Counted from the stretch's first letter, positions 42,819 through 52,075 are shown. The stretch is 64,000 nt of DNA from CAXSBA01 sp965277105 (GCA_965277105.1 OZ255710.1:1488001-1552000), one strand, 5' to 3'. Numbers and translations are program-made. Notes: generated from the letters alone by a model not told the origin.

Positions 42819-43931
42819 ATGAAAAAATATTTTATTGGGGTAATGATAACCTTGCTTTTTTCATTTCCCCAAAACCAGTTTTCTACTGAAGATTACTCCT
42901 TAACCGTTGTCAAGCTTTTCGACAATCTAGATAACCCTTGGGGCTTTGATTACCTACCTGATGGACGAGTTCTTCTCAGCGAAAAGCCCGGGAAAGTTTG
43001 GATTTTAGATTTAGCCAAAAAAACTAAAAAAGAGCTAGCCTTTTCTCAAGCGGTAAAAGATACTGGGCAAGGAGGGTTAATGGACGTTCTCGTTCACCCG
43101 CGCTTTTCTAAAAAAACTCCTTACGTTTATTTTACTTTTACTCGGGCAGAGAAGGGATTTATGGGAGGATCAGGAACTGCTTTAGTGCGTTATAATTTTA
43201 TTAACGATAAACTCGTCAATAAAAAAATCTTGTTTATCGGCAAACCTTTTACTTCTTCTGGTCGTCACTTTGGTTCAAGGGTACGCATGGATAAAAATGA
43301 TTTTCTTTATCTCTCCCTTGGAGATAGAGGGAATAGGCCGTCAGCTCAAAACTTAGAAAATCATTACGGTAGCATTATTCGTTTAAACCAAGATGGCTCT
43401 ATTCCAAAAGACAATCCGTTTGCCAAAGGAAGTAAAAATCTCCCGGAAATTTATACCTACGGCCATCGCAATCCTCAAGGCATGGCTATCCACCCAAAAA
43501 CTGGTGCTATTTGGACTGGAGAACATGGGGCTAAGGGTGGTGATGAAATTAACCTCATCCAAAGTGGAAAAAATTATGGCTGGCCGGTTATCTCTTACGG
43601 GAAACATTATACCGGATTTAAAATTGGTGAAGGGACTCATAAAAAGGGTATGGAACAACCTCTTTTCTACTGGGATCCATCTATTGCACCTGCGGGTATG
43701 ACTTTTTATAACGGGAAATTATTTCCTAAGTGGAATAACAACCTATTCGTTAGTTCACTAAAATTTGGTTTTATTAGTCGATTAACCACTAGCCATAACA
43801 CCATAACCAAAGAAGAAAGAATCCTTAAAAATGGCTTCCAACGCATAAGAGATATTAAACAATCGCCTAAAGATTCTCTAATGTTTATAACTGACGCTGG
43901 AGGATTTTACGAGATACTACCCAAAAAATGA
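42819..43931 (+). CDS. PQQ-dependent aldose sugar dehydrogenase (YliI/GDH-B-like)
   Basis: A 370-residue exported beta-propeller. After a signal sequence (MKKYFIGVMITLLFSFP) it reads NLDNPWGFDYLPDGRVLLSEKPG, GQGGLMDVLVHPRF near residue 88, GDRGNRPSAQNL near residue 169 and YGHRNPQGMAIHPKTG near residue 216. It continues with EHGAKGGDEINLIQSGKNYGWP near residue 236. These match soluble aldose dehydrogenases using PQQ, including the His and Arg of the active site. Periplasmic. No PQQ synthesis genes are in the window, so PQQ may be scavenged. It overlaps a tiny lipoprotein gene by 4 bp. Confidence 0.88.
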   Translation: MKKYFIGVMITLLFSFPQNQFSTEDYSLTVVKLFDNLDNPWGFDYLPDGRVLLSEKPGKVWILDLAKKTKKELAFSQAVKDTGQGGLMDVLVHPRFSKKTPYVYFTFTRAEKGFMGGSGTALVRYNFINDKLVNKKILFIGKPFTSSGRHFGSRVRMDKNDFLYLSLGDRGNRPSAQNLENHYGSIIRLNQDGSIPKDNPFAKGSKNLPEIYTYGHRNPQGMAIHPKTGAIWTGEHGAKGGDEINLIQSGKNYGWPVISYGKHYTGFKIGEGTHKKGMEQPLFYWDPSIAPAGMTFYNGKLFPKWNNNLFVSSLKFGFISRLTTSHNTITKEERILKNGFQRIRDIKQSPKDSLMFITDAGGFYEILPKK

Positions 43932-44062
43932 ATAAAGCAAAGTCTTTCATTTTTATTATAATACTGATTTTTTTCGTATCGGCTTGTGCTAGTAATCTAG
44001 CTAATAGCCCTATTCGAGATTTGCAGTGTAATTTTTTTTCTATAATTTTAAATATTGTATAA
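43928..44062 (+). CDS. Small lipoprotein (44 residues)
   Basis: Starts at ATG 43928 inside the stop of the dehydrogenase gene (ATGA), so translation is likely coupled. The peptide is MNKAKSFIFIIILIFFVSAC followed by ASNLANSPIRDLQ and ends at TAA 44060. Lys-rich n-region, hydrophobic core and VSAC lipobox with Cys20 are all present, leaving a mature peptide of about 25 residues. It is followed by a long hairpin. It is probably real because of the overlap and the perfect lipobox, but could be the remnant of a larger lipoprotein. Confidence 0.55.
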   Translation: MNKAKSFIFIIILIFFVSACASNLANSPIRDLQCNFFSIILNIV

Positions 44063-44073
44063 AAAATTCGTTT

Positions 44074-44126
44074 TTTTTTAGGATAAATTTTTCAAAAGAA
44101 ATTAGCAAAAAATTTATCCTAAAAAT
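44074..44126. terminator. Long hairpin after the small lipoprotein gene
   Basis: Arms TTTTTAGGATAAATTTTT and AAAAATTTATCCTAAAAA form an uninterrupted stem of about 18 bp with a loop near 14 nt. T- and A-runs at the ends would let it work on either strand. It ends just before the next start codon at 44133. Confidence 0.65.
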
Positions 44127-44132
44127 TTATTA

Positions 44133-45095
44133 ATGGATTATTTTATTTTCAAAATTAGTCGAACAATAAAACTTTTAGATTTTTTAACCGAGCAAAGACA
44201 AAAAGCAAACCTCAACAGAAACTTTAGCCGAGAAAGTTGGCAAAGAGAAATTCAACAAGGAAAATTTAAAGCCAATCAACATTTTATTGGAGAAAATTAC
44301 CTTTTAAAAGAAGCTAGCGAATTGCATTATTACTATCAAAAAAAAGCCCCCGAACCCAAGGTCAATAAAAATCTTGCCGTAGTTTATGAAGACGAATACC
44401 TTATGGTGATGAATAAACCAGCTCCACTTCCAATGCATCCTTGCGGGAGTTATTTTTTCCACACGCTCACTTCCCTACTTCAGAAAAAAGATTTTTTCAC
44501 TCTAAACCGCATCGATAGCGAAACTTCGGGCTTAGTTTTTCTCGCTAAAAAAAATCACATAAAATCATTTACGGAGGCTTTTCTTCAAAGTAACAAGTAT
44601 TATTTGGTTTTGGTTTATGGTGCTTTCCCCGCTTCTTTAAAAGTGGATTTGCCTTTAGGTCGGCTAACTACTTCTTTGGTGCATAAAAAAAGAGGCCCCA
44701 CAAAAGACGGTAAAAAAAGCTTGACTTTTTTTAGAAAAATTGTTGCGAAAAATAATTACTCTCTTGTCCTAGCACACCCACTCACTGGGAGAACTCATCA
44801 AATACGGGCTCATCTTTTAGAAAAAAAATTTCCCGTAGTAGGAGATAAAATCTACGGCAAAAACGAAAACTATTTTATCGAGTTTTTAGAAAAAAATCTC
44901 ACCCGTGAGTTAGTAGAAAAATTAGAAATACCCCGGCATTTCCTTCATAGCTATAAAAACATTTTTTATCATCCTATTTTGAAAAAAAAAATAATTTTCC
45001 AAGCAAAGCTCCCTGATGATTTGGCTAACTTTTTAGAGCAAAAAGAAATGACTTTAACTAATCAATTAACCCAAAACCAAAGCATAGTAGTTTAA
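44133..45095 (+). CDS. RluA-family RNA pseudouridine synthase
   Basis: A 320-residue RluA/RluD-type enzyme. An S4-like N-terminal region begins SRTIKLLDFLTEQRQK. The catalytic motif II is LNRIDSETSGLVFLAKK near residue 125 (family: HRLDxxTSG), whose Asp is the nucleophile. Motif III is LAHPLTGRTHQIRAHL near residue 210 and HFLHSYKNIFYHP is near residue 268. Which uridine is modified cannot be told. It precedes bshB1 by 42 bp. Confidence 0.9.
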   Translation: MDYFIFKISRTIKLLDFLTEQRQKANLNRNFSRESWQREIQQGKFKANQHFIGENYLLKEASELHYYYQKKAPEPKVNKNLAVVYEDEYLMVMNKPAPLPMHPCGSYFFHTLTSLLQKKDFFTLNRIDSETSGLVFLAKKNHIKSFTEAFLQSNKYYLVLVYGAFPASLKVDLPLGRLTTSLVHKKRGPTKDGKKSLTFFRKIVAKNNYSLVLAHPLTGRTHQIRAHLLEKKFPVVGDKIYGKNENYFIEFLEKNLTRELVEKLEIPRHFLHSYKNIFYHPILKKKIIFQAKLPDDLANFLEQKEMTLTNQLTQNQSIVV

Positions 45096-45137
45096 ATTGT
45101 TGCTTTAGTTTTTTTAAAATAATAGTATTATTTTAAT

Positions 45138-45854
45138 ATGTTAGATTACTTATTTATAGGGGCTCACAGTGACGACTGCGAAATACTTGCCGGGGGGACT
45201 ATGCTTTACCTAAAAAGTATCGGGCAAAAAGTGGGCATCCTTGATCTAACCGCCGGAGAGCTGGGAAGTTTAGGTTCCCCAGAAAAACGCCAAAAAGAAG
45301 CCGAGCAGGCTAAGGCTTTTTTAAACTTGGACTACCGCAATATTTTAGACATTGAAGACGGCAACGTAACCGCGAATAAAGAGAATACTTTAAAAATAGT
45401 GCAGGTTTTACGGGAAACCCAAGCTAAAATAATTGTCACCTTTTTTAAAAACTGCCGTCACCCTGACCATTCAACAACTCACGATTTAGTAAGGAGAGCT
45501 TTTTTTTTAAGTGGTTTAAAAAAAGTACTTCCCCATATACCCACTTTTAAGCCTTTCAATCTCCTTTATTTTAAAGACTTCCCTTTTACGCCTATCCCTC
45601 ATTTCGTCATTGACATTAGTGATTTTTATACTAAAAAATTAGAATTAATTAAAATTTATTCTTCTCAAGTAAAAACCGATGTCCATCAACAAGATAAAAC
45701 TTTCATTCATTCTAGTAGCTTTTGGCAAGTTTTGGAAGGAACAAATCTTTATCACGGCAGTCTTATCGGGGCTACCTATGGTGAGGGATTTTTTAGCGAA
45801 AACTTACCTAAGGCGATTAACCCCTTAGAGAATTTTAAGCGAGATTTCGTTTAG
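45138..45854 (+). CDS. bshB1: Bacillithiol biosynthesis deacetylase BshB1
   Basis: A LmbE/PIG-L-fold zinc deacetylase that removes acetyl from GlcNAc-malate in bacillithiol synthesis. The 238-residue protein has the zinc motif IGAHSDDCEILAGG at residues 7-20, the BshB1-typical DLTAGELGSLGSPEKR near residue 36, NCRHPDHSTTHDLV near residue 110, and the late YGEGFF near residue 214. The stop abuts the GTG of bshA with no gap, which strongly supports the pathway assignment. Confidence 0.92.
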   Translation: MLDYLFIGAHSDDCEILAGGTMLYLKSIGQKVGILDLTAGELGSLGSPEKRQKEAEQAKAFLNLDYRNILDIEDGNVTANKENTLKIVQVLRETQAKIIVTFFKNCRHPDHSTTHDLVRRAFFLSGLKKVLPHIPTFKPFNLLYFKDFPFTPIPHFVIDISDFYTKKLELIKIYSSQVKTDVHQQDKTFIHSSSFWQVLEGTNLYHGSLIGATYGEGFFSENLPKAINPLENFKRDFV

Positions 45855-46964
45855 GTGAATATTGCCGTCCTTAATTTTCACCGCTTAGGGGGTTCGGGAA
45901 TTATTGCTTATGAAATCGCCCAAACTTTAGTAAAACGCGGACATAATGTCCATTTTTTAGGGCTAAAGCCTCCCCTGCGTTTTCATAAAGATGAGTCTAA
46001 TATGATCTTTCATTCCATTTCTATGAAAATTTATCCGGTTTTTGATTTTCAGCCTTACACCTTAGCCTTAGCCTCCCAGCTCTCCGAGCTCATCAAAAAA
46101 TGTAACATTCAAGTCATTCACAGCCATTACGCTATTCCTCATGCCATCGCCGCTCTTTTAGCTCGAGATATTGCTAAAAAAGAAGTGAACTGCATCACTA
46201 CTTTGCATGGGACGGATATTACTGTGGTCGGAACCCATCCTAGCATGTATAACATTACCAAATACTCTATTGAAAAATCTGACCACGTAACCGCAGTATC
46301 GAATTATCTCACCGAAAAAACTACTCTTAATTTTAACTTAGCCAAGAATAAAATAAAAACCATTTACAATTTCATTAGTAACGACTTTTTATCTACCCAA
46401 GAATTCAAACCCAAGGGCCTCAACCCGGAAAAAATATCCATTATTCATTCTTCTAATTTAAGGGAAATCAAAGCGCCTTTGGAAATAATTGAAATATTTC
46501 ATAAAATAGTCAAATCAAATAAAAGAGTTGATTTTCAATTAGGTATTTTAGGGGACGGGCCTTTCAAAAAAAAAATGGGAGAACTAGCAGAAAAATTTAA
46601 CCTTAGTAAAAAAATTACCTTCTACGGAGAGAAGTTAAACTTCCGCTCTATTTACCAAAAAGCTGATTTTTTCCTTCTACCGAGTTATGACGAATCATTT
46701 GGGCTTGCTGCCTTAGAAGCTATGGCTTATGGTATTCCCGTTTTTGCTAGAGGGGTGGGTGGCTTAGTGGAAGTGATTAACGATGGGCAGGATGGTTTTC
46801 TCTTCTGTGAGAATCATGAAAAAATTACCGAGCCGATTAATCAGATGATTCAAAACCCCGAGCTTTATCAAAAAATATCCACTAACGCTTATAAAAAAGT
46901 GGTTACTAGTTTCCCCGCTGAAAAAATTATTGACCAGTACGAAGAACTTTATAACCGAAAGTAA
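45855..46964 (+). CDS. bshA: N-acetyl-alpha-D-glucosaminyl L-malate synthase BshA
   Basis: A GT4 glycosyltransferase joining UDP-GlcNAc and L-malate, the first step of bacillithiol synthesis. The 369-residue protein starts with GTG (45855) directly after the bshB1 stop. It has HRLGGSGIIAYEIAQTLVKRG near residue 9 and SHYAIPHAIAALLA near residue 90. The family's LHGTDITVVGTHPS is near residue 117 and the donor-site ESFGLAALEAMAYGIPVFA near residue 280. BshC is not in the window, so the final cysteine step is encoded elsewhere if the pathway is complete. Confidence 0.92.
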   Translation: MNIAVLNFHRLGGSGIIAYEIAQTLVKRGHNVHFLGLKPPLRFHKDESNMIFHSISMKIYPVFDFQPYTLALASQLSELIKKCNIQVIHSHYAIPHAIAALLARDIAKKEVNCITTLHGTDITVVGTHPSMYNITKYSIEKSDHVTAVSNYLTEKTTLNFNLAKNKIKTIYNFISNDFLSTQEFKPKGLNPEKISIIHSSNLREIKAPLEIIEIFHKIVKSNKRVDFQLGILGDGPFKKKMGELAEKFNLSKKITFYGEKLNFRSIYQKADFFLLPSYDESFGLAALEAMAYGIPVFARGVGGLVEVINDGQDGFLFCENHEKITEPINQMIQNPELYQKISTNAYKKVVTSFPAEKIIDQYEELYNRK

Positions 46965-47061
46965 TTAATTTTTCTAAAAATTTTCCTTCCTATGATTTTT
47001 TAGCTTGATTTTCTTATGAAGAGAGTTAAAAATAACGCAATTAACTAACTTTTTTTATTTT

Positions 47062-47067
47062 TATAAT
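47062..47067 (+). promoter_or_regulatory. -10 element before sucC
   Basis: TATAAT 11 bp before the ATG at 47079. The leader would be very short. There is no good -35 at the standard distance. Confidence 0.35.
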
Positions 47068-47078
47068 ATAATATCATT

Positions 47079-48251
47079 ATGAAAATTCACGAATATCAAG
47101 CAAAAACTATTTTTAAACAATACGGGATTCCCATTCAAGATGGGCATACTATTAGTAACAAAAATGACATTAAATCAACTATCGAGAAAACCGCTCAGGA
47201 CTTCAACACTAACGAACTAGTTATCAAAGCGCAAATTCACGCTGGGGGAAGAGGTAAAGGTGGCGGAGTTAAGTTTTCTCCAAGTCTCGAAAAAGCCGAA
47301 GAAAACGCCAATAACATTTTAGGGATGAATTTAATTACCCCCCAAACTGGTAGTGATGGCAAAAAAGTAAATCAAATAATGATCGCTGAGGGGATTGACA
47401 TCGAAAAAGAATACTACGTGGCTATCACCTTAGACCGAAGTAAAGCTCAAGACGTTTTTATGGTTTCTTTGGCTGGGGGAATGGACATTGAAGAAGTAGC
47501 CGCTACCACCCCGGAAAAAATAACTAAATTAACCATTGATCCTTTAGTTGGGCTAAAATCCTTTCAAGCTCGAGAACTTGCTTACGCTCTTGAACTAGAA
47601 GGAGAAGCGTTTAAGACCGCGAGTAAAATTTTCCTCTCATTATACAAAATGTACAAAGATCTAGACATTTCTCTAGTAGAAATCAATCCTTTAGTGCAAG
47701 ATAAAAATGGACATATCCTAGCTTTGGACGGCAAGGTTAATTTCGATGACAACGCCCTTTATCGACAAAAAGCCATTTCTGAACTGCGAGACTTAACCGA
47801 AGAAGATACTGCCGAACTAGAGGCTAGTAAATATAATTTAAACTTCATTAAACTAAACGGAGAAGTCGGATGCATGGTAAACGGAGCTGGGCTGGCTATG
47901 GCCACTATGGACATTATTAAACTAATGGGAGGTGAACCCGCAAACTTTTTAGATGTCGGAGGAACAGCTAATGTCGAAACCGTTAAAAATGCTTTTCGGA
48001 TTATCTTAGAAGATAAAAACGTGAAAGCTATTTTGGTGAATATTTTTGGCGGGATTGTGCGTTGTGACCGAGTAGCTGGAGGAATAATTGAAGCAGTAAA
48101 AGAATTAAACCTTACCACTCCGGTGGTAGTGAGACTCCAAGGAACTAACGCCGATATTGCTAGAAACATGTTTCAAGAGTCTGGGGTGAATATCATTAGT
48201 GCGGTTACTTTAGAAGAGGCTACCGAAAAAGTAGTAGCTCTAACGAAATAA
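47079..48251 (+). CDS. sucC: Succinyl-CoA synthetase (ADP-forming) beta subunit
   Basis: The 390-residue ATP-grasp subunit: MKIHEYQAKTIFKQYGIPI at the start, KAQIHAGGRGKGGGVKF near residue 46, LVEINPLVQDKNGHILALD near residue 198, GCMVNGAGLAMATMD near residue 264, and NIFGGIVRCDRVAGGI near residue 325. It catalyses succinyl-CoA + ADP/GDP + Pi to succinate in the TCA cycle. sucD follows 28 bp downstream. Aconitase is 9 kb away. Confidence 0.97.
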   Translation: MKIHEYQAKTIFKQYGIPIQDGHTISNKNDIKSTIEKTAQDFNTNELVIKAQIHAGGRGKGGGVKFSPSLEKAEENANNILGMNLITPQTGSDGKKVNQIMIAEGIDIEKEYYVAITLDRSKAQDVFMVSLAGGMDIEEVAATTPEKITKLTIDPLVGLKSFQARELAYALELEGEAFKTASKIFLSLYKMYKDLDISLVEINPLVQDKNGHILALDGKVNFDDNALYRQKAISELRDLTEEDTAELEASKYNLNFIKLNGEVGCMVNGAGLAMATMDIIKLMGGEPANFLDVGGTANVETVKNAFRIILEDKNVKAILVNIFGGIVRCDRVAGGIIEAVKELNLTTPVVVRLQGTNADIARNMFQESGVNIISAVTLEEATEKVVALTK

Positions 48252-48279
48252 TTAATAACAAAAATAAAAGGAAATTTTC

Positions 48280-49155
48280 ATGGCTATTTTAGTAAATAAA
48301 AATTCGAAAATTGTTGTTCAAGGTATCACTGGAAAAGAAGGGGCTTTCCACGCAGAAAAATGCCATGAATACGGAGGCAATGTAGTAGCTGGAGTAACTC
48401 CCGGTAAGGGAGGAAGCAAAGTCATTAATGATGCCATCCCGGTTTTCAATACAGTAAAAGCAGCAAGAGAAAAAACTGGGGCCAATGTATCGCTAATTTT
48501 CGTTCCTCCAGCTTTTGCAGCTGATGCCATTATCGAAGCAGTTTATGCTGGCATCGAGGTCATTGTCTGCATTACCGAAGGCATACCGGTAAAAGATATG
48601 GTTGAGGTTTATCAGATTGTTAAAAAAAGCAACGCCCGTTTAATCGGCCCTAACTGCCCGGGAATTATTACCCCTGAAGAAGCGAAAGTAGGGATTATGC
48701 CCGGTTTTATCGTTAAGAAAGGGAATGTGGGAATTATCTCTAAATCGGGAACCCTTACCTATGAAGCAGCGAACCAACTTATCGAGGTGGGGCTAGGACA
48801 AAGTACTTGTGTCGGAATTGGGGGAGATCCCATTATTGGCACGAAAATTGATGAACTACTAAAACTATTTAACGAAGACGATGAAACCGAAGCAATTGTA
48901 GTAATTGGAGAAATTGGCGGCAGTATGGAAATCGAAGCTGCTCGCTATGCGAAAGAACATGTGAAAAAACCCATCATTGGATTTATCGCTGGAGAGACGG
49001 CTCCCCCGGGAAGGAGAATGGGCCATGCGGGAGCCGTTATCTCGGGAGCTGATGAATCAGCCAAAGCTAAAAAAAAAATCATGCAAGAATGTGGTATTCA
49101 CATCGTTGATTCACCGGCTGACATAGGCAAAGTAACCAAAAAAGTTTTAAGTTAA
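48280..49155 (+). CDS. sucD: Succinyl-CoA synthetase alpha subunit
   Basis: The 291-residue CoA-binding subunit with the phosphohistidine. It has VQGITGKEGAFHAEKCHEYG near residue 12, VAGVTPGKGG, GPNCPGIITPEEAKVGIMPG near residue 125, and GRRMGHAGAVISG near residue 244 containing the active His. A good ribosome-binding site (AAAAGGAAA) precedes the ATG. A stem-loop follows the stop. Confidence 0.97.
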   Translation: MAILVNKNSKIVVQGITGKEGAFHAEKCHEYGGNVVAGVTPGKGGSKVINDAIPVFNTVKAAREKTGANVSLIFVPPAFAADAIIEAVYAGIEVIVCITEGIPVKDMVEVYQIVKKSNARLIGPNCPGIITPEEAKVGIMPGFIVKKGNVGIISKSGTLTYEAANQLIEVGLGQSTCVGIGGDPIIGTKIDELLKLFNEDDETEAIVVIGEIGGSMEIEAARYAKEHVKKPIIGFIAGETAPPGRRMGHAGAVISGADESAKAKKKIMQECGIHIVDSPADIGKVTKKVLS

Positions 49156-49158
49156 TTT

Positions 49159-49195
49159 TGATTTTTATTTTTCTAGATATTTTCTAGAAATAAAA
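49159..49195 (+). terminator. Stem-loop between sucD and purM
   Basis: TTTTTATTTTTCTAGA pairs with TCTAGAAATAAAAA (two unpaired T). The 3' arm ends on the base before the purM ATG at 49196, so it may partly terminate sucCD transcripts or hide the purM start. Confidence 0.4.
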
Positions 49196-50389
49196 ATGGC
49201 AGAAAAAAATCGTTATAAAGAGCGAGGAGTTTCTTCTGGTAAAGAAGATTTAAAAGTTAGTTTAAAGCACGTCACTAAACCAGTTGCTTTTAAAAATGCT
49301 TTTTGTCAAGGCATCGAAAACCCTTTCCCTTTATCTCCTCAAAATATTACAGACTACTACTACTTTCACCACGCGGATGGGATAGGGACCAAGGGAAGTA
49401 TTGCTTATTTGCATTACCAAGAAACTGGAGGAATTGAACATTTTGCTCATTTAATTCAAGATGCTTGGGTGATGAATAGCGATGACTTGCTCTGCATTGG
49501 GGCTGTTGGGCCTTTTACTTTTTCTACCATAATTTCGCGTAATAAAAAACTTATCCCCGCCGAAGTGTTGCAAGTATTAATAGCAGGGGAAGAAAAACTA
49601 GTAAACTTTTTTAAAAAAACGGGCATTACTTTTATTAACTTAGGTGGAGAAACAGCCGATATGGGTGACATTACTAAAAGCTTAGCCGTTGATGCTACTT
49701 GCACCACTTTTGTCCACAAAAACGACTTTATCGATAACGGGAATATTAGAGAAAATTTAGTTATTGTCGGGCTTGCTTCTTTTGGTCAAACTACTTATGA
49801 AAACGAGTATAACTCTGGCATTGGCTGCAATGGACTTACTTCCGCTAAACATGACTTGCTTGCTAAAAAATATAAAAAACACACAGAAAGTTACGACGGA
49901 TTAATTAATACTGACTTTGTCTATCAAGGAAACTTTTCCCTAAGCGACCGCTTAAAAGGAACTCCCCTAACTATTGGCGAAGCCCTTCTCTCGCCTACAA
50001 GAACCTATTTGCCCGTTATGAAAGAAATATTTAACCAGTTTAGGAATAAAATTCATGGATTGATTCATAATAGCGGTGGCGGGCAAACGAAGTGCTTAAA
50101 TTTTTCTAACTCTATTCACTTTATAAAGGATAATTTATTTGATTTTCCTCCTATTTTTCAGGAGCTTTCCAAGAAAACCTCATTAGAAGAAATGTTTTCG
50201 GTTTATAATTGTGGGCATCGCTTGGAAATTTATACCGACGAAGATACAGCGAAGAAAATCATTTCTCTTTGTGAAAATTTTCAATTATCAGCTAAAATCA
50301 TTGGACGAACTGAAAAAAATCCTTATCATAACAATAAACTCACTATCCAACATCAAAATCAAAAATTCCATTATGAAAGAGAGCGCTAA
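49196..50389 (+). CDS. purM: Phosphoribosylformylglycinamidine cyclo-ligase (AIR synthase, PurM)
   Basis: A 397-residue PurM-superfamily enzyme of the longer type. It begins KNRYKERGVSSGKEDLK. It has HADGIGTKGSIAYLHYQ near residue 62, the ATP-site DAWVMNSDDLLCIGA near residue 91, FINLGGETADMGD near residue 147, GLTSAKHDLLAKKY near residue 218, and HNSGGGQTKCLNF near residue 287. The closing segment YNCGHRLEIY is near residue 338. It ring-closes FGAM to AIR in purine synthesis. No other pur genes are adjacent. Its 3' end overlaps folP by 17 bp. Confidence 0.85.
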   Translation: MAEKNRYKERGVSSGKEDLKVSLKHVTKPVAFKNAFCQGIENPFPLSPQNITDYYYFHHADGIGTKGSIAYLHYQETGGIEHFAHLIQDAWVMNSDDLLCIGAVGPFTFSTIISRNKKLIPAEVLQVLIAGEEKLVNFFKKTGITFINLGGETADMGDITKSLAVDATCTTFVHKNDFIDNGNIRENLVIVGLASFGQTTYENEYNSGIGCNGLTSAKHDLLAKKYKKHTESYDGLINTDFVYQGNFSLSDRLKGTPLTIGEALLSPTRTYLPVMKEIFNQFRNKIHGLIHNSGGGQTKCLNFSNSIHFIKDNLFDFPPIFQELSKKTSLEEMFSVYNCGHRLEIYTDEDTAKKIISLCENFQLSAKIIGRTEKNPYHNNKLTIQHQNQKFHYERER

Positions 50390-51284
50390 GAAGACCAAAA
50401 AGCCCACTAAAAAAATTCCTTCTAAAAAACCAGTTCCTTCCCTCATAATTAATGAAAAAGTTAGGTGGGTTTTTAACCGCCCTTATGTGATGGGAATTAT
50501 TAATTTTACTCCTGATTCTTTTTATGATGGCGGTTTTTTTTTCAACTCATTAAAAAAAAATAACTTCCTTACTCAAATAAAAAAATTTGTCAATGCTGGT
50601 ATCGACATTATCGACATTGGTGGGGAATCTTCGAGGCCAGGAGCTTTACCAGTAAGCGAAGCAGAAGAACTTAAAAGGGTTATCCCGCGAATTAAAAAAA
50701 TTAAAAAGAAATTCCCTGATTTGCTTTTATCTTTGGATACCTATAAAAGCAAGGTAGCCGAGGAAGGGATTTTACATGGGGTGGATATCATTAATGACAT
50801 TAGTGCAGGAGAAAATTCGAATAATGCTATTTTTCATGTCTGCAAAAAGTATAATACTCCGATTATTATAATGCATAAAAAAGGAGATCCTAAAACCATG
50901 CAGAAGCAGGTGAGTTATGATAACGTGGTGAAAGAAATTTATACTTACCTTAGTAAAAAAATCAACCTACTTAAAAAAATCGGTTTACCCAAAGATAAAA
51001 TTATGATCGACATAGGGATTGGTTTTGGTAAGCATAAAAAAGAAAACCTAGCCTTGTTAAAAAATTTAAAGACCTTTAGAAAATTAGGGGTAGGAATGCT
51101 GGTGGGAGTATCGAGGAAAAAAATTATTGGTGACTTAACTAGCAGGGAAGTAGGGGAGCGACTGCCGGGAACCATCGGACTCAATTTAGCCGCTTTAAAA
51201 AACGGAGCAGATGTAATCCGGGTTCATGACGCACTAGAAATGAAAGATGCTCTAACTACTTTTTTTGCAGTAGAAAGATTTTAA
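50373..51284 (+). CDS. folP: Dihydropteroate synthase
   Basis: Joins pABA to dihydropterin pyrophosphate in folate synthesis. The 303-residue protein starting at ATG 50373 has a Lys-rich leader, then PYVMGIINFTPDSFYDGG near residue 34, IDIIDIGGESSRPGA near residue 76, DIINDISAGENSNNAIF near residue 137, and PIIIMHKKGDPKTMQ near residue 162. It continues with GVSRKKIIGDLT near residue 247 and a C-terminal IRVHDALEM. The open frame runs further upstream, but that part lies inside purM in another frame, so ATG 50373 is preferred. cdaA begins on the next base after the stop, as in many Firmicutes and spirochaetes. Confidence 0.93.
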   Translation: MKESAKKTKKPTKKIPSKKPVPSLIINEKVRWVFNRPYVMGIINFTPDSFYDGGFFFNSLKKNNFLTQIKKFVNAGIDIIDIGGESSRPGALPVSEAEELKRVIPRIKKIKKKFPDLLLSLDTYKSKVAEEGILHGVDIINDISAGENSNNAIFHVCKKYNTPIIIMHKKGDPKTMQKQVSYDNVVKEIYTYLSKKINLLKKIGLPKDKIMIDIGIGFGKHKKENLALLKNLKTFRKLGVGMLVGVSRKKIIGDLTSREVGERLPGTIGLNLAALKNGADVIRVHDALEMKDALTTFFAVERF

Positions 51285-52070
51285 ATGTTCCAAACGATTA
51301 TTGAAAATTTCACTTTCCGGCAATTTATCGACGTTCTAATTGTCTTTATTATTTTTTATAATATTTACAAATACATCGCCAAAACTTCGGTTTTACCAGT
51401 CCTACAAGGTTTTATGGTAATTTTAATTATCACTGCTCTTTCGGCTATTTTTGAGTTAAATACCCTCAATTATTTATTAGAACAAGTGGTCTCCCTGATG
51501 CTTTTAGCAGCGATTATCCTTTTCCCCTCAGAAATTAAAAAAGGGCTCTACCGTCTCGGAGGGAAGGAAATTTTTCAAAACTTTACGACCATTGAAAAAA
51601 AATACATTAAAGAAATATTAGGAGCTGTGGCTTTTTTTAGAAAAAAAAAATGGGGGGCTTTGATTGTCATTAAAAAAAATGATTCCCTCACTCATTTATT
51701 AGAATCAGGCACTCGCCTATCTACTCCCATTACTCAAGAAATGCTGATGAGTATTTTTAATAAAAAATCCCACCTGCACGATGGGGCAGTACTGATTATC
51801 GGGAATAATATTGTGGCAGCAGCCTGCTATGTTGTCTCTCTTACCAACGAAGACATCAAAGGCAATTTAGGAACCAGGCATAGAGCAGCTATTGGTTTAG
51901 GAGAGCAATCCGATGCGTTAATTATTGTGGTGAGTGAAGAAAAAGGGAATATTTCAGTCGTTAGTAATAGGAAATTTCAACATAATGTTAGCCTTGTTCG
52001 TTTAGAGAAAATGTTAAAAAGTCAATTAACCACTAAAAATGGAACTACTAAAAACGGTAAAAAAATCTAA
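51285..52070 (+). CDS. cdaA: Diadenylate cyclase CdaA
   Basis: Makes cyclic di-AMP from two ATP. The 261-residue protein has three N-terminal transmembrane segments (about residues 12-85). The DAC domain has the two catalytic motifs intact: SHLHDGAVLII near residue 162 (DGA) and LGTRHRAAIGL near residue 202 (RHR). It is followed by its usual regulator cdaR. c-di-AMP controls potassium, osmolytes and wall homeostasis in other bacteria. Confidence 0.95.
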   Translation: MFQTIIENFTFRQFIDVLIVFIIFYNIYKYIAKTSVLPVLQGFMVILIITALSAIFELNTLNYLLEQVVSLMLLAAIILFPSEIKKGLYRLGGKEIFQNFTTIEKKYIKEILGAVAFFRKKKWGALIVIKKNDSLTHLLESGTRLSTPITQEMLMSIFNKKSHLHDGAVLIIGNNIVAAACYVVSLTNEDIKGNLGTRHRAAIGLGEQSDALIIVVSEEKGNISVVSNRKFQHNVSLVRLEKMLKSQLTTKNGTTKNGKKI

Positions 52071-52075
52071 AACCA

